Below are positions 25,789-40,700 of a DNA stretch of 64,000 bases, one piece after another (within the stretch, counting starts at the first letter, position 1; each line of letters opens with the position of its first letter). Location of the stretch: contig NC_054537.1 of assembly GCF_017654505.1 (NCBI RefSeq), forward strand, positions 77,448,118 to 77,512,117, written 5' to 3'. The stretch comes from Polyodon spathula. Taxonomy: Eukaryota > Chordata > Actinopteri > Acipenseriformes > Polyodontidae. The translations under genes were made by a program, and so were the position numbers. The notes beneath the pieces were generated by a model. It was not told the DNA's origin, did not search any database, and saw only the letters and a list, made by a program, of their open reading frames with translations.

Positions 25789-28700
25789 GTTAGCTTGGTT
25801 TGTTTTTATTCTCTATTAATTATATTCTATTCATTGAAAAAAGGAAAGAGAACCAGACCGTTATTATTATTTTTTGAATTGGGGAAGTTAGCAGGCAATG
25901 TTCCTATGTCGGGGTAGGGGTACAGAGGCAGTCATGAACGTGTTTAAGAACCCTCAATAAAATGTTGTTCCTGTTATTAAGCAGTAGTATAATTGTAAAC
26001 AGTGGTATTTAAAAAAAAAAAAACAGAACCAGTTTTCACTTTAGAGAAGTAGGCTACAATATTTGTTTTCATTAAAAACCTGTTGTTTATTGGTATTAAT
26101 GTTCAGCTTTCATATAGAAGTATATAGAAATTAATGGTAAAAAAAGAGTACTTTCAGCTAAAAGCTGGGATGGGGGGATAAAAACAAGCATTGGTTTGTA
26201 TGATATTGATGGTTACTGTAATGGTTAATTATATAAAGTATGTAAGTAGGTATTTAAGAAAAAACTTACCGGCTTTCCTTCAGAACAATTTTTAATCGCC
26301 TGGTGTAAATGTCTACGTCTTAACCACAATGAGAAAGTAAACTCTAGCTCACAAGTACAGCACGCATTCTACATCCATACTGCACACGGATGAAAAAGCT
26401 GTTTGATTGGTAGCGTAACCAATCGTTCATACTGCGAGTGGCTGAAACGGGCTTTCCCCACAAAATATGAAAACAAGAAATATCCGGCGAGATAGTCCTC
26501 CCGCAGTCAAGAGATTTCTAGCATCCAACCTGAGAAGTAAGGGGGCCAAAGCACAAAGATGCAAAATTGAGGGGGCCATTAAAAGAAGTAAGGGGGTCCT
26601 ATCCCTGTCCTCCCCCCACGCCCGCCATGATTGGAGCACTGCTCTCTGGTAATGCATGCAATTTAAAGCGATGGTATACGGTAATTGAAACTATTGATAC
26701 CCAAATGCTGCACAGCATTTTAAAAAAGGAACTTTATTGGCTTGGGGCTTTAGTGAAATGTGTTTTGATTCTTATGTCATCACTGAAGTTACTCGTGTGA
26801 TTATTTCACTACAGTTAAAAACAATTTAATTTCCAAATCTCCCAACAGAAACTAAAACTTGGCTTAAAAAAAAAAAAAAAAAAAGAATAAAAAGAAATAT
26901 CAATCTTAGATATGAATACGTACATTTTGGTTGATTGTCTGACAAATACGTTTATGCTAATTTGAAAAACTGTTACTGTGTTGTATGCAATGATGTCATC
27001 GGTCTAATTCGATCATCTGCAAAGGTCTAGGTCTCTATCGTTTAATTGTATTAGTGTATTTTTAAAGTTAATATGTACAGCAATCTGAGATGTGTGTCAC
27101 ACGAAAAACGCTTTAGAAGTCTTAGTTTGTTGTTTTTGTCTGTCTTTAATGTGTTTTGTATAGCCCATGCGGCAGCAGAAAATACAATACAGGCTACATA
27201 CATCATTCATTTCATGTTGACGACATGACAAAAGGGAAAACAAAGTCCTGTGAGGGGGTATAGTACCTTTTAAAGAATTTGCCTTAAAATTAAGAATTAC
27301 CTTTTGCTCCAATTGGACCAGTCTTGCCCATCATTCCAATATCTCCTAGGCTTCCTTGTTCACCAACCAGTCCTTAAAGAACAAAATAAGAGAGAATACT
27401 TTATTTAACTAAGCAGTTCCAAATCACTGGATACACACGAACACAGTCATAGATCTCACATTTTCCAATATGGAAGAGTCACATTATGAAGAAAGTAAAT
27501 TAGATGTAATGGTATTTTTGTCATAGCATTAGGAAACAATAAAACTGGGTCTTTTCCATGTTGTACTTCCTGCTGAAGGAATGCATCCAACACATATGTG
27601 TTACATCTGGTTGTCTGGGTCTTTGTAGTAAACAACATTTTTTTTAGACAATGACTCTTCCTGAGCACATTTTATTATATGTGCATTTCTCCTGAAAAAA
27701 AACAAAAAACATTCTAAATGTATTCTATTTGAACAAAAATATAAACGCAACATGCAACAATTTCAAAGATTTTATTGAGTTACAGATCATGTAAGGAAAT
27801 CAGTCAATTGAAATAAATTCATTAGGCCCTAATCTATGGATTTCACATGACTGGGAATACAGATATGCATCTGTTGGTTACAGATACCTTAAAAAAAAAG
27901 GTAGGGGCGTGGATCAGAACACCAGTCAGTATCTGGTGTGACCACCATTTGCTTCATGCAGCGCGATACATCTCCTTCGCATAGAGTTGATTAGGCTGTT
28001 GATTGTGGCCTGTGGAATGTTGTCCCACTCCTCTTCAATGGCTGTGCGAAGTTGCTGGATATTGGCGGGAACTAGAACACACTAAGTGACATGTCTGGTG
28101 AGTATGCAGGCCATGGAAGAACTGGAACATTTTCAGCTTCCAGAAATTGTGTACAGATCCTTGCGACATGGGGCTGTGCATTGTCATGCTGAAACATGAG
28201 GTGATGGCGGAGGATGAATGGCATGACAATGGGCCTCAGGATCTCGTCACGGTATCTCTGTGCATTCAAAGTGTCATTGATAAAATGCAACTGTGTTCGT
28301 TGTTCGTTTCTTATGCCTGCCCATACGATAACCCCACCACCACCATGGGGATCCTTGTTCACAACGTTGACATCAGTAAACCGCTCTCTCACACAACGCC
28401 ATACACACTGTCTGCCATCTGCCTGGTACAGTTGAAACTGGGATTTATCCGTGAAGAGCACATTTCTCCAGCATGCCAGTGGCCATCGAAGGTGAGCATT
28501 TGCCCACTGAAATCAGTTATGATGCCGAACTGCAGTCAGGTTAAGACCCAAGACCCTGGTAAGGATGATGAGCACGCAGAGATGAGCTTCCCTGAGATGG
28601 TTTTTAACAGTTTGTGCAGAAGTTCTTCGGTTGTGCAAACCAACAGTTTCATCAGCTGTCCGGGTGGCTGGTCTCAGACGATCCCGCTGGTGAAGAAGCC

Positions 28701-31700
28701 GGATGTGGAGGTCCTGGGCTGGCGTGGTTACACGTGGCCTACGGTTGTGAGGCCGGTTGGACGTACGTTGGAGGCGGCATATGGTAGAGAAATGAACATT
28801 CAATTCTCTGGCAACAGCTCTGGTGGACATTCCTGCAGTCAGCATGCCAATTACACGCTCCCTCAAAACTTGAGAATCTGAGGCACTATGTTGTGTGACA
28901 AAACTACACATTTTAGAGTGGCCTTTTATTGTTCCCAGCATAAGTTGCACCTGTGTAATGATCATGCTGTTTAATCAGATTCTTGATATGCCACACCTGT
29001 CAGGTGGATGGATTATCTTCAAAGGAGAAATGCTCACTAACAGCAAATTTGTGCACAAAATTTGAGAGAAATAAGCTTTTTGTGTGTATGGAAAATTTTT
29101 GGGATCTTTTATTTCAACTCATGAAACATGGGACCAACACTTTACATGTTGAGTTTATATTTTTGTTCAGTGTAGTTTCATTAAAAGAGTCCCCTGATGC
29201 TAGATACATTGGCTTGCATTTGAGCACCAATTGTTGCATTTGCCTATGACATGTTTTCAATGTTAACTTATCCTTCATGCCACTTTATGAAGTTGATTGG
29301 AAATACAGCATTGAAGTATCTGCAAGGAGCGTCCAATAAATATTCTTCTCTTACAACTTAAAAAAAATACCATTAAAATAATCAAATTCGTTTTTACCAT
29401 AATGTTTGCATTTTTTATGTAGGATAAACTGAGACCTATGAAATGATAGTAATGTATATTAGGTAAGATTTGCTGGAATAATGTTGTTAGCACCATGTAC
29501 AAGGTGTCCACAGCGTCCTGTTACCCTCATGTTGTTTTTCTACAATTCTTTTTCATTTTCTGTTACAGGTGAGTTGAGCTGAAACAAGCCATCAGAGATG
29601 CATTTTGCCTCGTCACTCCATCCATGCTACGGAAGATATCACACCGAACATGGCGATGGAGCAGTATCTGCCATGAAAATGATGGCGTTCACACCAATCT
29701 TCTGGACGTCTAAATACGGTTAAATAATTGTGCTAAATACAATTAAGTACTAAATACAATTGTCAGCATTCTTCTAGATGTTTCAGTTGCTGGTCAGTGC
29801 ACTGTACAAACAAACGTGGGGCTAACAGTACTTAAAGGGTTAGTATCATGGATTAGTAGTGTGATTTATTTCACTATTTACACAACTCTGACAGGGTAGC
29901 TAACCTTCTTGGTCTAGTGTTTTAGTGACATCAGAAGCACACATTATGGTAATTAAATTAACATTCAGCATATATACTCTATCAGTATAACTTGATTACC
30001 AAGAATACCTGAGTGATTCCAGTATGTGAAGCTCTGTTGCGTTTATATATTTTTTAAATACGCAAGGCAAATATTTAAATAAAGTAAGACTGCAAAAATA
30101 GATTTAAAAGATATGTAAATAATCTAAACAAAAACAAAACAAAACAAAAAAAAGACGGTAATATCCGTTGCTATGAGAAAATTCAAGATAGTAACCTGAA
30201 TCCTTAATGGAGGCATCATCTGCATAATGGTCATTTAAAAAATGGAAATTGGCAGGTGGAAATCTTTTTCTCTTTCAGGACAGAAAAATCAAAAGATTAA
30301 TGGAACTAGCTCTTGGGGATCTTCAAGCTATTGTAAGTGGCTGCAACTAATTATAACAAATAAAGTACAAGAAGTTGTGCAATAAAAATCCTGGCTACTC
30401 CACCTTCGATCTTGTCCTTTATCTTGCCACAAGAGTTTGTTCCTTATATTATTATTATTATTGATGTTTTATTTTACTATTTTAAGAACTACCTTCTTTG
30501 TCACATGTAACATAAAGCTTAGGGGATGAGTAATGATTGGGAGGGTAAAATGATTAGAAATGGAACCAGCACAAAATATTTGTGAGATAATTTTCCCCCT
30601 AGTTTAAGTCTGTATTTCAAATAGGTTTATTTGTAGCTTTTATTGTTGTTGTGGACTATTTGGCTGTCACTGTAGTTGCTGTTTTGTCTCGATGGCAGTG
30701 TGGTCTGTTTATTCATTTTTAGAAAGGAAAACAGTAATGCAATTTGGCTGCAGTTTTCTAATGTGACAGTGTAGGTGCTGTGAAACTCAGGAAAGAACAA
30801 AAACGGAGCACTCTGATTGGCTGAAAGCGTTTACAGCATGGTGTGCAGAGTCGTTATTGGCATGAGAATGGATGTTGGTGTGGTTCAGTTGTGCGTACCA
30901 TGTGAAAGATTTCTGGGAGTGCTCCTGCATCTGGGCCAATGACTTTTGAAACCTTAGAAAGGTATTGAACACCATGACCCTGATGTTGTGCATGAATTCA
31001 ATAGAACTACATTCATGGTCCAAGGGCCATGTCAGAAAAAAAAACAATCCCTTCCCCCACCTCGGAATTCAGTTTTGATACTCAAAATTAGGACTTGAAA
31101 CTCGTAATTTCATTATTCTACACATAGACCTACACTACAAGCTGGTCTGGTGAAAACCTGACACAGGCAGAACTTGGAACGCTTGCCAACAGCATTGCTG
31201 TCTGAAGCATCAAATTAACTACCATCACATTAAAGTCTAAAAACGCCCTTCTAGTATAAATTCCCTTTCCCATATATGTTATAGAATCATATCGGTTTGA
31301 AAAAGCAGCTAAAGTTTGGAGTAAGCATGTTTTACATGTGATTGGTTAATAATTAATCTACATTTCCCTTCAGGCAATATACAGTTTTTAATTTAAGATG
31401 CTTTTCAAAGAGGTGTGTTTCTACAATAAATGTGGGAAAATAAATGTATACTAGATTAAAAGGACTGTAGTGGATTTGAGGCTTCAGACAGCAGTGCTGT
31501 CTCGGGTTCCGCCTAAGTTTTTAAAATCATAGATGAAGGACTAACAACTCAGGGACCTTGTTATTCTCATTCTTGTTATTTACAATATTTCTTTTTCTTT
31601 TAAGATGACCAGTCAACTGTGAAGAATGCTCACCACAAATATTTATATAACAAATGTAGGAGACATAATTAAATCAAGTTAATAAAAATGATTAATTCCT

Positions 31701-34700
31701 TGTTCTTGGAAATTAATTCCAGGAAATGACATACTGTAAACATGCATTGTGTTTTTGCAGTGTGATTAGTATGAGTAGCTTTAGTGGGTTTCAGAAAGAT
31801 TTAGAATTCTTGTTTGGAGTAATACGACTAGAAACTGTAAAACTATTGCTGGTATAATCATGAATATTGTGACAAGTTCATTCATTTTGTGTCTTGTGCA
31901 CATAATTATGCATATGTTTAAGCAGTACAGCGAGGGGAGCTTATATGTTTAATAGACCATTTGAGATACACTTTGCGTGAAATTGAATGGCACACTTAAC
32001 TATGACTTATGACCTAATATGTCTGACATTGAGGGTATGTGACTGTGACAGAGATCTAATGACACTTGGTGTTAGATCTCCCTCCCGACCTGAGAGGGTA
32101 CTAGATAAAAACAGCAGAATACCCTGGACTAAAAGTCATGACACACTATTCCCGTGAGTAGGTGGAAGTCGGCCGACTAGAAAAGGGACTGAGCTACGGT
32201 ACCCGAACTCAATGACCCGAACAGGAAACAGCGTGGCATCCGTGGATTGAAGGAGCGGATGTGCTCGTTAACCAAGAGGTCATGAGCGAGGGTATAAAAT
32301 AGAGGCATAGCAAAGTAATCTGTTCCTTTGTAAATGGTTAGAATACAACCTAAAAGGAGTCCCTACAATAAGTAAAAGAAACGTGGGTGTTTGTTAAGTC
32401 TGTCTTGCAATGCTGTTTGTCTTCATTGTCTGTTTCAAGATTACTAAACTTTATCCGGAGCTGCAGCCGCAGGCCAGCATCAAACCCGGACACCAGCACT
32501 TCACTTTTCACTAGGAACTGTCTTTGCACCACAAGCACTTAATTCACGCACTGTAGGAACTGTGTTTTGTGGGGATGATAAAAACTGGACTTTTGGTTGC
32601 GGGTCAAACCAGTGGGATTTTTACAAACTGAAGTGATACATGCTGCTGCATTCACTTCCATCATTTATTACTTATAGGTGTTTGCCATAAGCCTTTGGAC
32701 ATTGTATTCATTTGCACCTGTTCGTAATTGTGTTTTTTACTTAATATTTGGTGCACAGCTGTATACTATGTATTTTTCTCAGTTAAGTTCAATTTTATGT
32801 CATGTATAAATGAACTGTTTCACTCCCACATTGTTGTAATTTGGCCATGTCATTAATACAGATCACATAATTCCCCTGTATGGCCCCTGGTATGTTTTCT
32901 TTATATTTATTTCATAAAAAAAAAAACATCTTTTTTTTTTGCATCAATTAATCATACCATCTACCTGGTGACAAATATACAAGGAGGATGTGGTTTTACT
33001 GTGCCAGTCTAAACAAGTTCCTGCCCTTTCAGATTAGGATTTAAATATTAATCAAAGAGTTGATCTTCAAAATCTTACCGAATTAATTTTTATTGTGCAA
33101 ATTTTAGGTTACAAGCTGAAATCATGTGTTGTATTAGCTATATGCCACATTTAATAAAGTTAATATAATAAACTTACACAGCGACTGGAAATCATTTTTA
33201 GTCTGTGTTGTTAGTTCGTTCTGATCTATGTTCAACTCAGCAATTAGCCCTTCATAGTCAAAGTACTTTTAGGGCAAATTTTAATAGCCTGTACTTTAAG
33301 TCGTTTGAGATTATTTATAATGATTGAAATTGAACCAGTATATTTTTTACTAGGTAATCTGTGCTCAATTCTCTAATAACAATGCATGAAAAACATATGT
33401 TGAAACCACATGATTGAAATTCACTTCACGTGAGGATCACAAAATGTTTAAGTAGTACTGTATGTATTAATGGGACCATAACAAGATGTTCACTTTTTAC
33501 CATCTGTTTGTGGAACTACGCTGAACCCAGTGGTAGAATAATTTCATCATTGAAGACTTTGAGAAACACTTCTGGTCAAAACATTTTCAGAATAAAAGTT
33601 TATTTTGGTATTATTAAATTACTACTTATTTAATTGATCTACGAAGTGGTGGATCCAAATACTGCCACTGTTTAAATATAAAAAATAGGAACAAGACAGG
33701 AAATTTACCCACTTTAAAAACAAAAACACACCTTGACCCTGTAAAAAAACTGCCACTCTGATAAATATGTTTTTGAATACATTGAAGAAAGTAATTAACA
33801 TGACGCATGTAAATGGTTTATATTTGATTTAAACACTAATATTTAAAGAATTACTGGAAAATAAGATTAGTCATCACCACTGTACATTAAATGTAACCAT
33901 AGTGACACATGGCTTTAATTTGGGTTAAAGTAAAAATGTTCTGTTGAAAATAATGAGCCACATTTGCTATGTTTACAACAAAAAATGAGGTAGTACGCTA
34001 TAATATTAGTACTATAATTTGGCCCTATCCTTTTTTACCACAACACTGGTCTAGAACAAACTTCAAAGTGTGTGTCACTGTATCGTAATTAAGGAGGGAC
34101 TATGCTAATACTTTTGATGTCACGGATCTCAAGAATCGCACTATGAATAAAACATCATTGCTTTAAAAAGATGTTTGCAATTCCTGTACGATTTAGAATG
34201 ATATTACAGAAACATTCCCATTTTACCTACCTAATTCTGGGTTTTCAGCAGACGTAACTTTTTTTGATTCAGGAAATTTGTCTGGTAAAATATTTATGAT
34301 TCTTAATGACAAACTACAAATACACAACTTCAGTCTGTCTGATAAATATACTGAAGTCTCGTAGGAAAGCATAACTTATAACGAGTATACATATAATGTA
34401 TATAAACATGTTAAAACTTTTCCGAAAGCTTTCAAATTTACCAAGATCTTTTTCTTTTCCCATCAGTATAATTTTCATTTTGGCTTAAGCTGTGTTATTT
34501 GGCAACTCAGCAAATGCATTAATCTGTGACAAAAACACCCATTTATCTCAGAATTCTGGGAATAATTTCTGAAATGAATATCATTTCCCAGAAATTCTAA
34601 CATACACTTTGTGAATTAAGAGCTTGTTGACAATAAAATCTTAGGTTGAATTAATTCCTCTTTTTGATGGTAACGGGTGGAGTTTCTAGTTTCTTTAAAC

Positions 34701-37700
34701 ACATGCCAGGTACCTTGTTTACTTACTAACATACAGCTGAATCAAATTTATGTGACTTTTCCAAAATGTAAAAATGCAGGACTTCCCCTTGTCACTGCAA
34801 TTCTGTGAAATAAACTTGAGTTCCTTGTACAGTGGATTGCATATGATTTTCCTGAATATCAGTTTATGTCGTCTGTACAAAAGCTTGTAGCACTGACCTG
34901 CTGCCTTTACGCACTAGCTACTGAGATGCCCCCTTTGTTTAGACCAAGTATGCATTCAAATTAAACTTGAGTTTGGGAGGATAGTCACAACACATCCCTC
35001 TTCTAGTTAACAGCATCCAAATCTATAACCCAGCTGCCTTGCTTTCCTGTTATATTGCAATCCATCACCATCGCTGCTTCCCTTGGAGGGTAACAGAACA
35101 CCTTGTAGTATTTACAAAAACAGCATCGCTTAGTTAAACAACTGTTATGGATGAAGCTTACAAAAAGCTTAAAAAAATTAAACAAACTTCAGTGGTGCAC
35201 CTTGAAGGCACAAAAGTCAGGAAATGTCATACTAGCCATAATTCAGCTGCACCCAGGTTAGGCTTTTAGCAGAGAGCCGATATCCCCCTGCCAAGTGGGT
35301 AGAATTCTGGATGCTTGTCTTTCTGAATGAACCTGATAAAAAACACCACCTCTCAAAAACTCAGATGCACATGCAACAAAAAACGACATTTAAAATAATT
35401 TTAAAACTGTAAATACAATTCAATACAAATCTAACCAGCATAGGAATTTAAGTCTGCAGAGATCACTATTATAGCTATCACATGTTTTTCCTTTCTCCAG
35501 GTGTACTAAATATTCACATTATAATTCATATTGTACACAGGGGAAATTGTAATGTTTTGACCCCCAATCCCAAATCCTTTTATCTTTTATAATTCTATTG
35601 AAAGACTATTCATATTGAAAGAGATATTAATTGTTGAAAATTTGAGTTTAACATATAAAGAAGATGAAACCATAACTATTGCCACTATAATGTTATAGTA
35701 AAGTAAATATTTGTATACTTACATAAATAAGCAGGGGAATAAAACCTAAAACATACCCCATCTTCATACAGGAGTTGCCTAATGAGCATCATAGTGCATC
35801 TGTCTCATGCTCCCTCCTGCAACAATGCTTGTTTTCTGTTCCAACAGTGGCAATTAGCTTCAATCAGAGAACAATAAGACTGGATCTAATTACTGAAGAT
35901 TACTGTGCTTAGGACAGCTGCACTATGATGAATTACATAGGGTTACAGATGTAGCTCATACAGCCTTATTTAGCAGAAATATATTTACAATCTCTAAATG
36001 CCTTTTAATTAACAGAGAATGTTCCTATTTACAACTCGAAGTGTGACAAAATGTGATTTATTATTCTAATAATAATCTGAACTCTGAAATACTACAGTTT
36101 TAAAACAATATTATATTTATGGTCTCACCAAGATCCATTCAAGCCTTGCACAGATATTCCCGTGGCCAAAAAGTGCAGGAGGCTCATCAAGCACAAAGTC
36201 TTTATTTAAATCTGGAGTCACAGCCTGGCTCAATAGGTTGTTGTTGCATCTGGAGGCAGTCTTCCCAGCACCCTTCTCAGCAACTGACCGATGCGTGTTG
36301 ACATGTATTAAGTGACGTGCTAATAGAAGCTAGTCTCTCAGAATTGTAGTCCATTATTGAGTACTTTTAAATAATGAAAGCAAAGCTGTCGCATGTATAA
36401 ACAAAATAGTATTTTTTAAATGTTTAAATGGAGGAATTAGTATTTTTTCATGTACAGTGAGTGCTGAGTGACATGTTGCTGCTGAGGAGGGTGCTGAGAC
36501 AATAACCTCCAGTACCGCATATAGCCCTCTCCAATGGCTAGGACTAATGATGCAGATACTAGCATTGATTGCGTTACATTACAGTGAGGCACACTGGTAA
36601 ACAGACCACTAAAAAGCTTACTAATTAATGTTAGGTGCTACAGTTGCATCTCAAGTCATTTTGAATGTATATTACCTTGTTTTGAATGAGTTTTAATGAT
36701 ACATTCCCTGTATATTATATTCAAAACCTTTCACCTCAGTGTTTTTGTTTTCTTTTTTTTTTATCCTATCAATGGAAATAAGATTTTGCATTTTAAAATA
36801 AAGTTGATTGTATCAGCCAATTTTACCAAAAAATGAATGATTTTTACTTGAGTTATTTTTACTTAAATGCTTGAAAAAATAAGCATATTTATGCTGCTCA
36901 AGGAATAATGGTATAGCATTAAAAGTAAAGTACTGTAGCAAAGTGATTGAGATTAGGCTTGTATGTAGGGGGAATACCTTTTGGCCCTGGAGGGCCCACT
37001 TTTCCTTGCTTTCCTCCTTCTCCCTCATCTCCCTTTTGTCCTTCATCACCTGTTAAAAGAAGAAGTATGAACCAAGAGTCACATTTTTATATAAACCCCC
37101 CCCCCCCCCCCCCCCCCCAAAACTCTATTTACAGTTACAGGAAGTAAAGTGCCAGCACTTGTATTTTCTGATTAATTCCCTCTAAGAAGTTGTTGGGTAA
37201 TATTTAAACCAAATACAATTACTCAACACAAAACAAATAGTTCCTTTGCTTACATCGTGATCAAGTGGGATACTGTTATGACTTGGGTACTCAGCACACA
37301 CATTGTGACAATCACATATTGTACAAAGTTAAAGATTTGTTAAACTTAACATTCAGAAAAGCACATGATCTTGTCATGAGTGTGGGTTCTATCATTAATA
37401 TCCCATGTAGAAATATCTCAACCAAGTCAAAGAGCTTAGGTTTGAGTCTGAACGAAGCAGCTTCTCTCCTTTCATTAGCTTTTGTGTGCAGTACTCTGTG
37501 GAGGAATTGGGCTTTAGGACCTTGAGGGGCAGCAATAGGGTTTCCATCTCACCTTTATGTCACGTGATTTTGGTACTGTCTTTTGGGAAACATGGGTTTA
37601 CAGGTAGTTTTCTTTAAGGGAGAGAAATTCAATCTTCAAAATTAAAATGACCTAATAAAAATTTAAATTAGTGCTGGGACAAATATCCAAATATTCGAAC

Positions 37701-40700
37701 AAATGTTTTTTTTTTACATGTATTCGGATTCAAAAATCAGATGTTTGTATTTGCTACAAATGACAAAAAATACTTTGCACTTATTTACGGTATCACCAGA
37801 ATTTGGTGTTTTCAAACAATGACAAATGAAAAAGATCTCTGTGTAATTTGTGAGATTAATATATAGTGCATGGTTAAGTATGTGAACGTGCCTCGTGCAC
37901 TGAATGCATGCCTGCCACTGAGCTCCCCTGGGTCCTAAACCCTGCCAAGTACGGACGGGTATTGCAGTTACCACACACCGGCCATTCATTTTGCAGACAT
38001 GAAAGGTTTGCAGACATAAGGGGGTTTAACAGTAGAGTTCTGAGCAAAATATTGGAGAAAAACTGTCCAAGGAGATGTTCAGGAGAATGTGAATACGGGA
38101 ATGTTGACAAGTCTGCAATACCCAACTTCCTGAAAATGATGTGTATTGGTTTTTATATAGACTGTATATCAAGGATCGAAGTTAACATATATTTGGTAGC
38201 ATTTTGTTACCCAAAACTCTTTGCTACTAGTTTTTTTTTTTTTTTTTTTTATGCAGTAGCATTTTTCAGATACCTTGCACTCCAGTATATGACTGACCCT
38301 GAGTGAACGCGTACATAATTACTGGTATTAGTTTTCTTTTTAACATGTACATTATTAGTATCTTGAAATTACTTCTTAGTTAATTTTCTTTCTCAAAATT
38401 TTGACAGCATTTAAAAATGCAGTGAAAAGGCATGGTGCGAGAATACATATTTATGAACAAACCAGTTATTATAACATGTTGAATGTATCTTTTAAATGGG
38501 GCTCTGTTGTGGTTGTAATCTTATAATTTATAAGGTCATGCAATGCAGAATTCAATGATAGTGTGGCACTCGTTAATTTTTTAAATTTATTTATTTATTT
38601 TTAACGGCTGTTTTTAAGGTGTACTATTTGTTAGTTACTGAAATCTCAGTCAACAACTGAAGACATAAGAGGATTTCGTACCACTTAATTTGCACCAATG
38701 AAAAATAACCTGGTTAACTGTACTGATGGCATATCAAATGGATAGATGATAGATGTGGTTGTATTCTTGTAAAACTTAAGGATAAGACGAGATACCTTTT
38801 GACAAGGAATTGCATTAGTTTCATTGCTTAGTTGAGCACAAGGTGGTTTCGATAAATACTTTCTGATTTAAATATAAGCCTACTATCTGATAATTTGGAT
38901 TATTCAGTCTATTTAAAACAGTAGGTAGATGTTTATTTTTTTCATTATTTTTATATAGCGACTTTCTGTTATGTGGAATGTAAACACGGACCAAAACAGT
39001 GAGTCCCCCCCCCCCCCCCCTTCATTTTACAAAACCATTTCCACGTTTGTTTTATTTGAAGTGTTTAAAGTTACATTTACATTTAAAGTTAAATTTCAGT
39101 TTTGGTTTGCTTGTTCAGCTAGTAAATCTCATGTTATTACTTTGTGAAAACGTGTTGATGAGTACTGCTTACTATGAAGAAACGACAATGGCAAGGAATG
39201 AAAAAAAAGGAAAAAATAAATAAAAATTTGAACTGCTTTTTGGCATTCTTTTGTTTTGTAGTTAATTCACTGAGGTAAAGTAAGTCCTACACAACTTATT
39301 CTTTACACCTGGGATATTTTTCTATTTTAACTTTTTACATATTTACAGTTTTTCCTGTAAAATAAAGGCGCACACACAGGGCCACGGCCCCTGCCCCTTG
39401 CTGCCATGTCGTCTCTACCTGCGTTGTGAACAATATAATGGCTTTCATCACTTTTTGAAAGACAAACAAATATTATAAAAAAGCAAAGGCGAGCAAAACA
39501 AAAATCCAGACAGTGTTATACAAGCATCCCATAAGAGAGCACTTTGTACTTCCCATGTATTATTTGCTAAACATTGTTTGACTGCATATATATTTATGTA
39601 CATAGTATGCATGTTCAAATATAATATATACAAGGCTTCCTACAGAAGGGTAGTTTTAGCATTCTGATCCTTATGGTCATCTACAAACAGGGACAGTGCA
39701 AGGCTTTCACCAGTAATCTTTATATAGCACCTTTCATAGTGAACCACCATCAGAGGTAGGCTGTGAACTGTGCATTATATACTTATAATACAACATTGAT
39801 TTAACATTTCATGCACAGAATGGAGCACAAGAAGTTTAAGTGACTTGCTCAGGGTTACACACAGCAATTCAGTCTGTGGCAGAGGTGGGATTTGAAGCAG
39901 TGACCTTCTAGTTACTAGGCCTGGACTTTAACCACTGGACCACCCTAGAATGTTGTTGTCTTATTTTTGTTATTGAGGACAACAAATTCCTAAATGGTAA
40001 CCCTATCCAGCCATTGTTATCTTCTGTAAGTGCAGCAAGCTGATATTAAGCCCCATATTTTTTTTTTTTTTTTAAACAAAACAGTTTTTTTTTTGTTTTG
40101 TTTTTTATGTTTTCATTCTTGTGAAGCAAATCTTGCCATATGGACGAGGTTTAAGAGATTTTTGTACTTATTATTTAGGCAAAGATGTTTTCTTGTGTTT
40201 TTATGGGCAACTCATTGCATTTTTTTTTTTTTCAAAATAAGTGTTTCTGTGCTTTTTTAAGGTAGCAGATTTCCACTTCTAGAGCTGTAATTAAGTTTTT
40301 CAATAACCAGCCCTTAGCCTAATACTACATTTGAAAAATAATATTTTATTTTTCTCTTCAACTGTTGCTTATGAGGCAGCACCTCAATAAACACTGGAAA
40401 TACCCAAACAATGAATGAACAATAAGTCTTGTAGGTTTTTTTATTTCTTTAATTGATCTCATCATGCTGTTCTGTGGACTGTACACAATCACCTATCCAT
40501 TACAATAAAAACCTGCAATCTCTAAGTAACCTGTAAATAATTACAATAAACTAATCTAGCAGAATTTCAATCTGTTCAAAGTTGTCTTATCACATGTATG
40601 CTATATACAATCACCCCCCTCAGAACAGCAAATAAAAACAAATCTTGCAGATTTGCATTGAGCACTTTAAATCACAATTAAAGAAATAATATGTTCCCCA

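Larger units (their letters stand above)
23301..27300 (-). other. COLEC10 intron 3
   Basis: 4000-bp phase 1 intron. It contains copy B of the duplicated unit next to exon 4, an L2-like fragment (24600-25270), an (AT)n tract (25741-25786) and a somewhat GC-richer unidentified stretch at 26280-26660. No other gene seen. Confidence 0.9.
27373..36977 (-). other. COLEC10 intron 2
   Basis: 9605-bp phase 1 intron containing a Tc1 element (27726-29174), a transposase-like tail (29576-29713) and an LTR copy (32044-32755). From 29720 to 32040 and from 32760 to 36970 I see only AT-rich DNA. A small frame at 36119-36301 has no recognisable motif. Confidence 0.9.

Noticed and set aside
28147..28881. 244-codon plus-strand open frame
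   Set aside because: Antisense shadow of the Tc1 transposase on the minus strand.
36119..36301. 60-codon frame as an extra collectin exon
   Set aside because: Opposite strand to the gene, no Gly-X-Y or splice sites in frame; the six known exons already give a complete protein.
37672..38310. Possible hAT element starting GTGCTGGGACAAATAT
   Set aside because: No matching opposite end or 8-bp duplication found; open frames inside have no BED finger or transposase motif.
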